Origin: Streptomyces sp. NBC_01214
GTDB lineage: Bacteria; Actinomycetota; Actinomycetes; Streptomycetales; Streptomycetaceae
Reading direction: 5' to 3'
DNA length: 64,000 bases
NCBI RefSeq assembly: GCF_026340975.1
Contig: NZ_JAPEOS010000003.1
Span: 1,674,001 to 1,738,000, forward strand
Part shown: positions 8,036 through 16,887 of the stretch, piece by piece
How the letters are laid out: every line of letters begins with the position of its first letter
Numbering within the stretch: position 1 is the first letter of the stretch
The notes under the pieces: model-generated
Told to the model about the DNA's origin: nothing
Seen by the model: only the letters and a program-made list of their open reading frames with translations
The model's database searches: none
Translations under genes and position numbers: made by a program

Positions 8036-9043
8036 TCAGGCGGCGTATCGCTCGGCTCTGGGGGTTCGTTCCATGAGACGGGCGGCGGCTTGTCCGGTGG
8101 TGATGCGGCCGTGCAGCACGTTGACGACGACTTCGGTGATGGGCATGTCGACGCCGTGGCGGCGGGCGAGTTGGAGTACCGACTCGGCGGACGCCACGCC
8201 CTCGGCGGTCTGGCGCGTGGCGGCGGTGGCCTGGGCGAGGGTGAGGCCGCGGCCGAGGTGTTCGCCGAAGGTCCGGTTCCGCGAGAGGGGGGAGCAACAG
8301 GTGGCCATGAGGTCGCCGACTCCCGCGAGGCCGGAGAAGGTGAGGGGGTCGGCGCCGAGGGCGAGGCCGAGCCGGGCGGTTTCGGCGAGCCCCCGGGTGA
8401 TGAGGACGGCGCGGGAGTTGTTGCCGAGCCGCATGCCGGTGGCGAGGCCGACGGCGAGTGCGATGACGTTCTTGACGGCGCCGCCGAGTTCGCATCCGAT
8501 GACGTCGGGGGTGGTGTACGGGCGGAAGTGGGGAGTCTGGGCGAGGGCTTGGAGGCGGGTGGCTACGGTGTCGCTGGTGCAGGCGATCGCGGAGGCGGCG
8601 GGTTGCCGTACGGCGACCTCGCGAGCCAGGTTCGGACCGGACAGGACGGCCACGCGGTCGGAGGGGATCCCGGTCACCTCGGTGATCACCTGGCTCATGC
8701 GCATGCCGGTACCGGTCTCGACGCCCTTCATCAGGCTCACGACCACGGCGTTCTCGGGGATGAGCGGCGCCCATCGGGTGAGGTTCGTGCGCAGGGCCTG
8801 AGCGGGGATCGACACCACGACGACCTCCGCGCCGCAGGCGGCCTCGGCCTCGTCGGTCGTGGCGGTCACCCGTTCGGGGAGGGAGATGCCGGAGAGGTAG
8901 CGGGGGTTCTCGTGCCGGGAGTTGATCGCGTCGGCGAGTTCGGGGCGGCGGGCGTGGAGAACGACCTGGTTGCCGGCGTCCGCGAAGACTGCCCCCATGC
9001 TGGTGCCCCATGATCCGGCTGAGAGGACCGCGATGCGGGTCAT
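8036..9043 (-). CDS. gpsA: NAD(P)-dependent glycerol-3-phosphate dehydrogenase
   Basis: The product is 335 residues, the usual GpsA length. It interconverts dihydroxyacetone phosphate and sn-glycerol-3-phosphate for phospholipid synthesis. Visible are the dinucleotide fold start (RIAVLSAGSWGTSMGAVFAD), VVVVSIPAQALR, the MKGVE segment, SGPNLAREVA, the catalytic Lys region ELGGAVKNVIALAVGLATG and the GVGDLMATCCSPLSRNRTFG substrate loop. Its start overlaps the last four bases of the decayed methyltransferase upstream, so both once formed an operon. Streptomyces usually has another gpsA among housekeeping genes, so this is probably a second copy (inference). Confidence 0.93.
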   Translation of the reverse strand: MTRIAVLSAGSWGTSMGAVFADAGNQVVLHARRPELADAINSRHENPRYLSGISLPERVTATTDEAEAACGAEVVVVSIPAQALRTNLTRWAPLIPENAVVVSLMKGVETGTGMRMSQVITEVTGIPSDRVAVLSGPNLAREVAVRQPAASAIACTSDTVATRLQALAQTPHFRPYTTPDVIGCELGGAVKNVIALAVGLATGMRLGNNSRAVLITRGLAETARLGLALGADPLTFSGLAGVGDLMATCCSPLSRNRTFGEHLGRGLTLAQATAATRQTAEGVASAESVLQLARRHGVDMPITEVVVNVLHGRITTGQAAARLMERTPRAERYAA

Positions 9044-9669
9044 CGGCTCTCCAAGGTGGTAGGCGCGTCGGTGCAGCGTAGTGGGCGGCGGAGCGTGACA
9101 GCGACCTCCCGCCGGCCACCCAGGGAGGGCAGGCGGCGGGCTGCGTCGGCGAGCACGGCGCAGGCCTGGTCCTCGCCCAAGTGGCGGGCGAGGTCATCGG
9201 CCGGCGCCTGCCACGGCTGAGAGAGGTGGCGCCATGTCGCGGGCTCGTCGGAGCGCTCCCGGACGTGCTCGATCTGAAGCCCCGCTGCCTCGTCCCGGTG
9301 CTGCCGGACGGCTCGGTGTTGCGGTGTACGGCACCGGTGACGACGGCCCGGGCGCCGGGGGTGAGGAGGCGACGGACCTCGGCGAGCCCGGCGACGGGGT
9401 CGGATGCGTGACCAAGGGCGTCCACGCGCACCACGCTGCCGGCGCTCGTGTCGGGCATTCCGATCGGCCCCACGGTGCCCACCCTGAACGTGGGCCTGCC
9501 GGCAGGCAGGCAGGCAGGCAGGCAGGAAGGAAGGAAGGGATGCGGGGCTCGGGAGGCGGTGAGTGCGATGGCGCGCGGTGACATGTCGATGCCGACCACG
9601 GTACGTGCAGGGGGCATCGACGTGTGCGCAGCCGGGAGCGGCCGCTCCTGTGCGAACGGTTGTCGTCAC
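9040..9669 (-). pseudogene. Decayed SAM-dependent methyltransferase
   Basis: Two frames are needed to read the gene. The upstream part has VVGIDMSPRAIAL, then VGPIGMPDTSAGSVVRVDAL and LAEVRRLLTPGARAVVTG, matching motifs I to III of class I methyltransferases. After roughly 9330 the homologous-looking reading (WRHLSQPWQAPADDLARHLG, AVLADAARRLPSLGG) moves to another frame, ending at 9040. The start is not clear. A tetranucleotide run at 9501-9540 lies between motif I and the next strand and encodes an unnatural Leu-Pro-Ala/Cys stretch. Original product unknown beyond the family. Confidence 0.65.
9501..9540. repeat. Tetranucleotide run (GGCA)6(GGAA)3
   Basis: Six GGCA copies (9501-9524) and three GGAA copies (9525-9536), then GGGA. 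The run lies inside the methyltransferase remnant, and its length is not a multiple of three per unit, so unit gain or loss would switch the frame. Confidence 0.95.
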
Positions 9670-9837
9670 AGGCGGCCAATGCGCTGGCGGCGCACCCTAC
9701 TGAAGCCCGGCATGCCGCCACCGATCCCACTCGGTGGGTCCCGAGGCCCTCAGTCGACCGGCCGGATCAGGTCAGCTGAGGGCCTCTCAGTTCAGCACTG
9801 GCGCCGCAGCTGTTGGGGTGGGCAGAGTGCCGAATCG

Positions 9838-10368
9838 TCACACCGCCCCGAGGCGGCGGAATTCATGGGTGGCCAGAGGGAACAACGACGAGAGAATGTT
9901 CGACTGAAGCTCTCCGGTAAGGACGGATGCGAGAAATTCTGAACATGATACGGGGTAATGTTCCCATCGGTCGCTCACCTCGTTCACCATGACGGTCCAT
10001 TCGTTCGGCTCAAGGCCCGGAAGGACGAGCCAGTACAGGCATTCTCCGTTGTCCGTGGTCGCCCATGGGATGACTACGGATCCCTCGGTGTCCAGTTCTG
10101 CCGGCTTCTTCTCGACTCTCCACAGGTCCACCAGGTCTTCGAACTGGTACTTGGCCCACTTGAGGAGGTCGTAGTGCCGGTTGGGGCAGTCGGGCTCCAG
10201 GACGTAGAGGTAGTCGTCCCAGTTGCTTCCCCCGTAGACGCCGATGAGCTCCTTGTAGTCGTCGGGGAGTTCGACCGCGAGGGTACGTTCGACTTCGACC
10301 CAATCCTTGTGGCGGGGCTGGCCCGGCGCCGGGGCGATCTCGAGAAGACGGGTTAGGGCGTTGGTCAC
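9838..10368 (-). CDS. SMI1/KNR4-family immunity-type protein
   Basis: The product is 176 residues from a GTG with ACAGGACC upstream. The family core is visible: WVEVERTLAVELPDDYKELI, then VYGGSNWDDYLYVL, EGSVVIPWATTDNGECLYWL and PNEWTVMVNE. SMI1/KNR4 proteins act in bacteria mostly as cytoplasmic immunity proteins against secreted or contact-dependent toxins. The remains of an RHS gene lie immediately upstream on the same strand (10,380-10,733), which supports an immunity role. The gene itself is intact. Confidence 0.85.
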   Translation of the reverse strand: MTNALTRLLEIAPAPGQPRHKDWVEVERTLAVELPDDYKELIGVYGGSNWDDYLYVLEPDCPNRHYDLLKWAKYQFEDLVDLWRVEKKPAELDTEGSVVIPWATTDNGECLYWLVLPGLEPNEWTVMVNEVSDRWEHYPVSCSEFLASVLTGELQSNILSSLFPLATHEFRRLGAV

Positions 10369-10379
10369 GGCGCGGGTCC

Positions 10380-10733
10380 TGTTCCTAGGGTTCGGCGAGT
10401 CCGGAAGGACGTGGTGACGGCAGGCGGGCAGGTATCGGCGAGTCGCACCTGCTCGACCGCTCTCGCCGCTCCTTCGGCCGATTGGGAAAGATGCAGTGTT
10501 GCCTGATTCGGTTGCTGCGGTGCTGGATGATCTTGAAGTCGTCCGATCCATGAGCCGCTGGCCCGCGTGATCCCAAGTGAGCACGACGTTCGCGGTCCTC
10601 TGCTCGCAGAGGTCGTGCCGTTCCAGGGGGCGCCAGTCGCGGCGTACGACGGGTGGGGCACCGGCCGCGACGCCTCCGTATGGCTTCCGGCGCCGTCGTA
10701 CGCATACCACTCGGTCCGGTCTGCTGAGTTCAA
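10380..10733 (-). pseudogene. Eroded RHS (YD-repeat) toxin gene fragment
   Basis: Minus-strand frames carry pieces of the RHS core. One frame has ADRTEWYAYDGAGSHTEA, the YD-repeat signature. The next frame has CEQRTANVVLTWDHAGQRL, matching the TWDH-G block near the end of actinobacterial RHS cores. The two are out of frame and no start or C-terminal toxin domain remains. Directly downstream on the same strand is the SMI1/KNR4 gene, the expected position for an RHS immunity gene. Confidence 0.6.
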
Positions 10734-10952
10734 TCCTTGCGGGTGCCTTTCGGGTGCGGTGGGGCTTACGAGGGCAGGCAGCGTTTCAACGGTGGTTCAG
10801 GAGGCTGATCCCGTCACGGCTGCCGCAGACAGGAACACTCGATGTCCCACTTGGGTGGCGGTGCAAGAGGTTGCCGGACGGGTGCGCTCGATATTGTCCC
10901 GGGAGGGGCATGTCGTAGCGCTCTGGTCGTGGGGTGCGGAAGGGGAGGGACG

Positions 10953-11630
10953 TTGCTGATCCAGGCAGTTGGAGCGGTGCTGCCGGCGGCGCTGGCGGTC
11001 GCCCTCAGCCCGTTCCCTCTGATCGGGATCGTGCTGATCCTGGCCGGCCGGCACGGCCGGCGTAACGGCCTGCTGTTCACGGCCGGGTGGATCGTCGGGC
11101 TCGGGATCGCGGCAACGCTCGTCGTGGTCGTGTTCGGTGGAGCAGACGACCCCGAAAGCCCTTCGTCCGCGATCGCGGACTGGGGACGCGTGCTCGCCGG
11201 AGCGGCACTCATCGTGCTGGGGGCGCGCACATGGTGGCAGCGTCCGCGGGCCGGTGACGAGACCGGGACGCCACGCTGGATGGCGTCACTCGATGACCTA
11301 TCGGCCTCGCGGGCGCTGCTCCTGGGCCTGCTGCTGTCGGGCGCCAACCCGAAGAACCTCGTCCTGACGGCCTCGGCGGCCACGTCGATCGTCGAAGCCG
11401 GGGCTCACCACGGCGACCTCGTCGTGGCCGTCACCGTCTTCGTTCTCATCGGATCCTGCACCGTTCTCGGAGCCGTCGTCATTCATCTCCTCGGCGGACA
11501 GCGCGCGGCGTTGTTCCTGGACAGCGTCAGGCAATTCATAATCACCAACAGCGCCGTGATCACTGCGATCGTGCTCCTCCTTCTGGGTGCCAGCATCCTG
11601 GGCGACGGACTCACCGGACTTGGACGCTGA
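10953..11630 (+). CDS. GAP-family (Sap-like) integral membrane protein
   Basis: The product is about 225 residues with six predicted hydrophobic segments: AVGAVLPAALAVALSPFPLI, GLLFTAGWIVGLGIAATLVV, VLAGAALIVLGA, ALLLGLLLSGANPKNLVLTA, LVVAVTVFVLIGSCTVLG and ITAIVLLLLGASILG. The SPFP-L motif and the GANPKN motif are typical of the GAP/LysE-like family, which exports glycolipid-like or small molecules. The start is uncertain: TTG 10,953 or CTG 10,956, both just behind GGGGAGGG (10,942-10,949). The longer frame upstream looks non-coding. Confidence 0.8.
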   Translation: MLIQAVGAVLPAALAVALSPFPLIGIVLILAGRHGRRNGLLFTAGWIVGLGIAATLVVVVFGGADDPESPSSAIADWGRVLAGAALIVLGARTWWQRPRAGDETGTPRWMASLDDLSASRALLLGLLLSGANPKNLVLTASAATSIVEAGAHHGDLVVAVTVFVLIGSCTVLGAVVIHLLGGQRAALFLDSVRQFIITNSAVITAIVLLLLGASILGDGLTGLGR

Positions 11631-11835
11631 GTTCGTACATTGCCAAAACGGCTGAGGCTTCAAGCCGAGCGATCGGCCGGACCGGATTCTTGCCGACCCT
11701 CGGCACCGGCGGCCGGGTCCGACGCCTTGGGCTTCTTCGCCTTCGGTTTCTTCGCCCCGGCGGAACTGGGGAGACGCAGTGCCCGCGGGTAGGGGTCGCG
11801 CACCACCACACCCCGCTCGGAATCCGATCGCGATC

Positions 11836-12264
11836 ATGGATGAGATAAACACCTACAACCATGGTCCTGACGAAGTGAGGTTGGTTCAGGAGGCGGCCGC
11901 GGTCGCTCTTTCCTGGGCGCTCGGGGGAGAACTGACACGCCAGTAGTCGGATCTGTTGAAGATCGGCTACCACATGAGCGGCCACGAAATGCTGGGGGCG
12001 GCGACGTGGGTCCACGACTGGCAGAGGGCTCTGCGCGTCGTCCTTGACGGTGCCACCGACTGCGAGGAGAGCCGGCAGCGTGTGGTTGAGGCGACGGACA
12101 CGGCGCTGCGGGAGATGCAGAGGCACCTGCATCACGTGGTTGAGATGGATTGGTGGTTTCGCAGCCAGGACTGGCCGGGTTACCACGAGGTCCTGCGCCG
12201 GATCATCGCTGCCGGCGGACCGGAGGCCCAGGAGGCGCCGGGTCCGGCCGATATCGCCTCGTAG
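11836..12264 (+). pseudogene. Hypothetical ORF interrupted by an in-frame TAG
   Basis: An ATG at 11,836 opens 36 codons (MDEINTYNHGPDEVRLVQEA to GGELTRQ) and ends at TAG 11,944-11,946. The same frame then continues without shift as SDLLKIGYHMSGHEMLGAAT and a helical tail with RVVEATDTALREMQRHLHHV to 12,264. If the second part is expressed alone it would start at TTG 11,956 or ATG 11,974 (96 residues), with no good ribosome site. The two halves look like one helical protein with a nonsense codon. Function unknown. Confidence 0.4.
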
Positions 12265-12702
12265 CGCCAGGCACTCGGCGGGAACGTCCTCGCCTGGAAA
12301 CACGAGCGCTCCCGCCCACCGCGGCAGTAGGGGCAGGCCCCGCCTGGCCTGGCCCTTCAGCCCCGTGCTGCCCGCCTGTACTGAGCTGATTTCCACCGGC
12401 TGATACCGCCTTGAACGGCCGCTCGGACTGCCAGGTCCGCTGCCCGGTGAACGGCTCCACCGGCATCGGCTCACTGCTGAACACACCGCCCATGCGGGAG
12501 AGATGACCGTCTCACGGCTGTCGGTGGCCCGTTTTACGGTGGCATGCATGGCCCACGTTGTGCAGAGTGACGGTTTCCCGGCCTCGGCGGCCCAGGCCCG
12601 GGAAGGAACGGTGTTCCCGGCGGGTTCCGGGGGTACGCCCGCCGAGCAGACGGACTGGGACAGCAGGATCGAGCCTGTCTCGGGGAACGGCTGGGTCATG
12701 CG
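12265..12702. other. Intergenic or decayed sequence
   Basis: Short frames such as VQSDGFPASAAQAREG near 12,560 look residual but match no family I can name. No supported gene. Confidence 0.35.
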
Positions 12703-13332
12703 GTGGCGAGCACTGTCCTGGACGGCCGTGAGGTCGCCGTCGTCCGGACCTCGGACGCGACGGTGCGGATGCTGGACATGGCCACGGGCTTGCCCGTGGG
12801 CGAACCCCTGACCGGCCACGAAGACTCCGTGCGGGGCCTGACGACGACAGCCCTGAATGGCCGTCCGGCTGCCGTCACTGCGGGCGATGACGGGACGGCG
12901 CGGCTGTGGGACCTGGCCACCTGCGAACAGATCGGCGACCATCTCGTCTACGCCTACAGTGACGTGTGTGCGGTGGCCATGGCGGTGCTGGACGGCCGCC
13001 CGATCGCCGTCACCGGGGGCGCGGGCGACACCATGCGTGTATGGGACCTGGCCACCTGCGAAACGCTCTACAGCCGGCCCACCCCCGAGCCGCTCGCGAT
13101 TTCGGCCGGACTGGTGGACGGCCGTCCGGTCGCAGTCACCACCGCCGAGCCCGGCCTGACCGACGGGCGGCGCATGGCGAGCCAGGTCCTGCAGGTGTGG
13201 GACCTGATCGGCTGGGAGCCCGTCGGACAGGTGGTGGACGGTCCAGGGTTCTCCGAAGCCCAGGCACTGACACCACGAGGCCGACTGCTGGTCTCCACCC
13301 GTGCAGGACTCGCCGCGCTCACCCACCACTGA
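12703..13332 (+). CDS. WD40-repeat protein fragment
   Basis: The frame encodes 209 residues of WD40 blades: VRMLDMATGLPVGEPLTGHE, then GRPAAVTAGDDGTARLWDLA with TCEQIGDHL, AVTGGAGDTMRVWDLATCET and VLQVWDLIGWEPVGQVV. About four to five blades remain. Streptomyces WD40 proteins of this type usually have seven or more blades and often an N-terminal kinase or NTPase domain. The 5' boundary at GTG 12,703 begins in mid-blade, so this is probably the C-terminal part of a larger, now broken gene. Propeller blades mediate protein contacts. Confidence 0.65.
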   Translation: MASTVLDGREVAVVRTSDATVRMLDMATGLPVGEPLTGHEDSVRGLTTTALNGRPAAVTAGDDGTARLWDLATCEQIGDHLVYAYSDVCAVAMAVLDGRPIAVTGGAGDTMRVWDLATCETLYSRPTPEPLAISAGLVDGRPVAVTTAEPGLTDGRRMASQVLQVWDLIGWEPVGQVVDGPGFSEAQALTPRGRLLVSTRAGLAALTHH

Positions 13333-13599
13333 CAAGCCCACCGCACCGGTGATCCAAACATCAGGAGTGAGTGCTGCAACAGCAGCATCCGATCCGCCTC
13401 ACGATGCTGCGGGAGGTCCGGGGCGTGGGTGTCTGAGCCGCCGGCCAGTGGGTCGCGGCCGGCCTGTTTCCGTCGTCCCGTTTCTTCGCTGGCCCTCTCC
13501 CTCGCACCGCGTCCCACGCGGGTCGTTTCGCCGCCTTCGTAGTGTCGGTTGCCGGTGGAGGATCCAACTGCGGGAGGTGTTGGGACGGCCTGGGTGTGG
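13333..13599. other. Intergenic, nothing recognised
   Basis: No plausible gene lies between the WD40 fragment and the dispersed repeat. Confidence 0.4.
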
Positions 13600-13801
13600 G
13601 CGGGTACGCGGGCGGGGCAGGGTCGCAGACGGGATCCGGCCGGTCCGTCGGCGGGGGAGCGGGGGCGGTGTGCTGAAGGGCTGGGGCTGGGGCTGGGGCT
13701 GGTGGACGGTGGACTTCGGGGACGCGCACGCGGGCGCGGCGGGTGTGCTCGTCGGCGGCAGCGAGCCGGGCCCGGTGTACTTCGACGTCGGGAGCGGCCC
13801 G
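13600..13801. repeat. Copy 2 of a dispersed repeat (partner at 2,724)
   Basis: It aligns with 2,724-2,940. Both contain a G-rich upstream segment (GCGGGCGGGGC), the shared GGGGGCGGTGTGCTG-like start region and the first about 45 codons of the gene. Confidence 0.75.
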
Positions 13802-14272
13802 GACGTGCCGTCGACCACGCACTGGTCGGCCTACGACGGCCGGGCCCGCCGCCCGCGTGCCGAGGCCCTCCGGGCCGTGTGCACGTGCGGATGGCGCGGG
13901 GCTGCGGAGTATCCCCTGGACTGGGGCACGATCGGCTACCAGCCCCTGTACGAAGCAGACGTCGACCTCGCCGGGCCACTGGCCGATTGGACCGCGCACC
14001 TGTCCGCCGTCCGCGAGGCGGCCGTGCCGCTGCCCGAGACGCTGGCCACGCTCCTTGGCGCCGTGGCCGAGCAGTTGACCGTTACGGCCGCGGACGCGCC
14101 GTTGGCCGCGCTGCGCGCCGCGGGTGTGCTGGAACGGATCGCTGCCGGGGCCGGCCGGACGGCCGCCGGCGGGCTGCGCGACGACGGCCTGTCCGCCGAA
14201 TCGGTGGCCACCGCCCTCGGCACCACCTACTCCAAGGCCCTGGTCCTGCTCCTGTCCGCGCAGGACGGGTAA
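13670..14272 (+). CDS. Hypothetical protein with Trp/Gly-rich N-terminus
   Basis: The product is 200 residues from a GTG with GGGGAG ten bases upstream. The N-terminus is a GW dipeptide run (four GGCTGG hexamers, 13,679-13,702), followed by WWTVDFGDAHAGAAGVLVGG and PVYFDVGSG. The middle has a Cys pair in VCTCGWRGAAEYPLDW, and the C-terminus has a helical block with LLGAVAEQLTVTAADAPLAA and AESVATALGTTYSKALVLLL, which could be a helix-turn-helix-like fold. Family not recognised. A truncated duplicate lies at 2,804. The hexamer run may be an expansion, because the duplicate has plain residues there. Confidence 0.65.
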   Translation: MLKGWGWGWGWWTVDFGDAHAGAAGVLVGGSEPGPVYFDVGSGPDVPSTTHWSAYDGRARRPRAEALRAVCTCGWRGAAEYPLDWGTIGYQPLYEADVDLAGPLADWTAHLSAVREAAVPLPETLATLLGAVAEQLTVTAADAPLAALRAAGVLERIAAGAGRTAAGGLRDDGLSAESVATALGTTYSKALVLLLSAQDG

Positions 14273-14643
14273 CGGCACGCACCACAGCGCCCATGGTGGT
14301 CCGACCACGACGTGTACCAGCCCGAGTACGGCTCCAAGCGCTATCACCCCCGCTTGCCGGAGACCTTGCCCTCGGCTTCGAAGCCTCGAACCGGATCACC
14401 ATCGGAGAATGCCCTGCGCGTGCTCGCCGGCCGGGCCGCCGACAACACCCGCATGGGCAGGACCCAGACAGGTGTAGGTCGGTCAGAGGCCGCGGTCTGC
14501 GCCCACCGGCAGCGGGCTGCGCGGGGCAGGGAGGTGGGACGCGGGAGGTGATGCGGTGTCAGGGCGGGTGCGGCGTCGGGGCGGGTGCGGCGTGGGAGCG
14601 GGTGGAGAGAGAGCGGGATGCCGCGGCTGCCCGGGCGTGAACC
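14273..14643. other. Intergenic, nothing recognised
   Basis: Short frames only. The right end contains repeated GGCGGGTGCGGCGT-like G-rich sequence (about 14,555-14,600). Confidence 0.4.
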
Positions 14644-15162
14644 TCAGAAGCAGCCCTTCGCTGTCATGTGGGTCTTCGCCGGTGTGTCGGGAGGGCCGAT
14701 TTGGAGGATGCCCTCGATACAGGTGAAGCGGGAGGCGGGCCGGTTGCCGTCGGCGCCCGCCGGGGCGAACGAGAAGTCGTTGGTGTGGGTCTGCCCGGCG
14801 GAGAGTGGCACGGGGAAATGGTCCCCGCCGTTGGGCTCCGGTGGGATGAAGCTCTCCTTCCCGTCACGGGTCGACCATTCCCAGCCGAGGGCGACGTCGA
14901 CGGGCGGCCCCTGCTTCTTGATGTAGGAGAGCTTGACCCTCTCCAGGGAGCCACTCGGTGTCTTGCACGCCTGGAACCGGAATTCGCCGTTGGTCAGCGT
15001 GACCGTCGCGGACGACTGACCGTAGACAGGGCTGTTCCCGTTGGCACAGGTCAGCCAGGGTGCTGCGTTGGCTTGAATCGGCACCCCGGCCAGAGCGATC
15101 ACCAGGGGGATTGCCCCGGTGGCGACCGCGAGAAGGGTGTGCTTCCGCGTCCGTGTGGTCAT
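14644..15162 (-). CDS. Secreted hypothetical protein
   Basis: The product is 172 residues with GGAGG six bases before the ATG. A signal peptide (TTRTRKHTLLAVATGAIPLV to ANAAPW) is followed by a beta-rich domain with TCANGNSPVYGQSSATVTLT, RVKLSYIKKQGPPVDVALGW and NDFSFAPAGADG, and four Cys that could form two disulfides. No enzyme motif is seen. It is an exported Streptomyces protein of unknown role, transcribed alone. Confidence 0.72.
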   Translation of the reverse strand: MTTRTRKHTLLAVATGAIPLVIALAGVPIQANAAPWLTCANGNSPVYGQSSATVTLTNGEFRFQACKTPSGSLERVKLSYIKKQGPPVDVALGWEWSTRDGKESFIPPEPNGGDHFPVPLSAGQTHTNDFSFAPAGADGNRPASRFTCIEGILQIGPPDTPAKTHMTAKGCF

Positions 15163-15430
15163 ACGGGCCTCCGTGTTTCCCGTGCGGCAGGCCGGGCCCC
15201 ACTCGGCGTGTGCCTACCGCAGGAGCGGATTCCGGGGGAGCCCCCACACACCACGGTCCCAGAGGGCTGCGCCGGCTGCCACCTGGCTGCCGGGTGCGCT
15301 CTCTTGGCGTCATCGACTGACTTCATGTGCCCGCGCAGGATCTGTCTGCCGGGTCCCCTTCAATCGGTACGGCTTCCGCGCGATGTCGAGGAGTAGGTCA
15401 GGGATGTCGTCGAAAACCGTGGTGTCAGGG
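15163..15430. other. Intergenic
   Basis: No gene or clear signal besides the GGAGG of the minus-strand secreted protein at its left edge. Confidence 0.4.
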
Positions 15431-15771
15431 CTAGATCACGGCAGCCGGGAGGTCGTGCCAGCCGCGCACGAACAGATCGTTGTTCGCCTGCACGACGGCT
15501 CCCCAAACCAGTTGGCCCTCGGTCAGCAGCACGTCCTGGCCTTCAAGATCTCCGCCAGCGGATCCTCCCGCTCCACGCAGTCGGACCTGGGCATGCGCAG
15601 GCATCGGAACTTGTCGAACCAGGAGAAGCGGCGCGGCGCCTCGCCGAGCGATGCCCGGCACTGGGCGATGACCATTGTCGATCCCGTCACGCCGCGGAGC
15701 GTAGCCACCACTCCCACCGAGCCCGAATCCGAGCCTGCGTCCCGAAGGACTTGGCCGAGCTGAAACCACAA
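15431..15771 (-). pseudogene. Frameshifted conserved hypothetical gene
   Basis: The N-terminal part reads in one frame (SLGEAPRRFSWFDKFRCLRM then VEREDPLAEI) and the C-terminal part in another (DVLLTEGQLVWGAVVQANND then FVRGWHDLPAAVI, stop at 15,431). The two pieces join near 15,540 as one plausible protein. Function unknown. Confidence 0.5.
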
Positions 15772-16033
15772 GGGGGGATGTCTTCGGCCCGCACCATGAA
15801 GAGCAGCACGGCTGTCTTGGTGGCGACCAGGATGGCCAGGAGCTCGTTCCTGTTGCCCCTGCTCATCCGATGTTCACGCGGCAGACCTCCGGTGCCCGGG
15901 GCCATCGAGCTCCCCGGGCCGTCGGTCGTGCCGGTCGGGGCCGGAGGTCGTTGTCCGGTGGGTAGGCCGGACATGGCTGCCGGCGAAGAGGCCGTGCCGG
16001 AGCGGGGCGAGAGGGGCGGGCGCATGAGGCGGG

Positions 16034-16408
16034 ATGGGGGCGACGTTCCTCCTGGCACTGGCCGGCTGGGGCGTGGGCCACGTCAGGTACGCACCGCGCC
16101 CGAGCGCGGGCGCACTGGACGCCCCGTCGCTCTCCGGGGAGATGCGGCAGGCATTCGTGTCCGGTTGCCAGTTGGCTGTGCCGCTGCTGCTCAACATGGC
16201 CCTGATCGTGGCCGCGGTGACGTTGGCGTGTTGGGCCTGGGCCTGGGCCTGGGCCTGGGCCTGGGCCGCCCGCCCGGGCGGTGGCGGGACGTGCACGCGT
16301 CCGACCGGGCGTCGTGTGCTTGGATCACGCTTGACTGAATCTTCTGCGGTGGGGGGACACGATGGGGGCTCGCGGGGTGCTTTTCGCCCTGGACGCGCTG
16401 GAGGCTGA
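16034..16408 (+). CDS. Possible small membrane protein with WA dipeptide run
   Basis: The frame encodes 124 residues: MGATFLLALAGWGVGHVRYA, then a second hydrophobic stretch (QLAVPLLLNMALIVAAVTLA) that runs into (Trp-Ala)6 from six TGGGCC hexamers at 16,232-16,267. The last 47 bases overlap the DUF1877 gene in another frame, so the true C-terminus may differ. Two membrane segments are plausible, but there is no clear ribosome site. This is a tentative call. Confidence 0.35.
   Translation: MGATFLLALAGWGVGHVRYAPRPSAGALDAPSLSGEMRQAFVSGCQLAVPLLLNMALIVAAVTLACWAWAWAWAWAWAARPGGGGTCTRPTGRRVLGSRLTESSAVGGHDGGSRGAFRPGRAGG
16232..16267. repeat. Hexanucleotide repeat (TGGGCC)6
   Basis: Six perfect copies. 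They encode Trp-Ala repeats in the frame of the possible membrane protein. Confidence 0.95.
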
Positions 16409-16850
16409 ACGCATCCTGGCCTGCCGGGGTGATGACGAGGTCATCGCCGTGGTCGAAGAGGTCGAGGAGGGTTGGGACAGGGACCATCTCTTCGAACTCG
16501 ACAAGTCCTGGGACGCCTTGCACCGCTGCTTCACCGACGGTGATCTCGCCTTCGAGAACGGCGAGTACCCCTTGTCGCACGTCATCCTCGGAGGGAGACT
16601 CCTGCACGAGGGCGACTACATCGTCTGCTACGTCGCCGCGGACCAGGTCCGCGAGGTTGCGGTAGCCCTGGAACCCCTGGACGAGCAGTGGCTGAGCAAC
16701 CGTTTTGTCACGCTGACGTTCGACTCCTACCAGGGTGTAGGCGACGCAGAGGACATCGCCTACACCCAGGGCTTCCTACCGGGGCTCAAGAACTTCTACC
16801 GCACCGCGGCGCAGAACGGTCGCGCGGCCGTCTTCACTGTCGACCAATAG
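16362..16850 (+). CDS. DUF1877 (YfbM-like) family protein
   Basis: The product is 162 residues, the usual family length. Visible blocks are MGARGVLFALDALEAERILA, VEEVEEGWDRDHLFELDKSW with DALH, the GEYPLSHVILGGRLL motif, YIVCYVAADQVREVA and a C-terminal FDSYQGVGDAEDIAYTQGFL-type block. The WDALH and PLSHVILGG motifs define the family. DUF1877 proteins are cytoplasmic, of unknown biochemical role, and often sit in immunity-gene neighbourhoods of polymorphic toxins. Confidence 0.85.
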   Translation: MGARGVLFALDALEAERILACRGDDEVIAVVEEVEEGWDRDHLFELDKSWDALHRCFTDGDLAFENGEYPLSHVILGGRLLHEGDYIVCYVAADQVREVAVALEPLDEQWLSNRFVTLTFDSYQGVGDAEDIAYTQGFLPGLKNFYRTAAQNGRAAVFTVDQ

Positions 16851-16887
16851 GTTGGGGCCGCCCCGCAGCCCGGACGGGGACAGGGGG

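Noticed and set aside
9501..9540. CRISPR-like repeat
   Set aside because: Simple 4-bp repeat without spacers. No CRISPR array or cas gene was seen anywhere in the window.
7806..9617. 603-codon minus-strand frame covering gpsA
   Set aside because: Only its first part carries methyltransferase motifs. The rest is Arg/Pro/His-rich and lies over gpsA in another frame.
11611..13341. 576-codon minus-strand frame opposite the WD40 fragment
   Set aside because: The plus strand shows WD40 blades; the minus frame has shadow composition.
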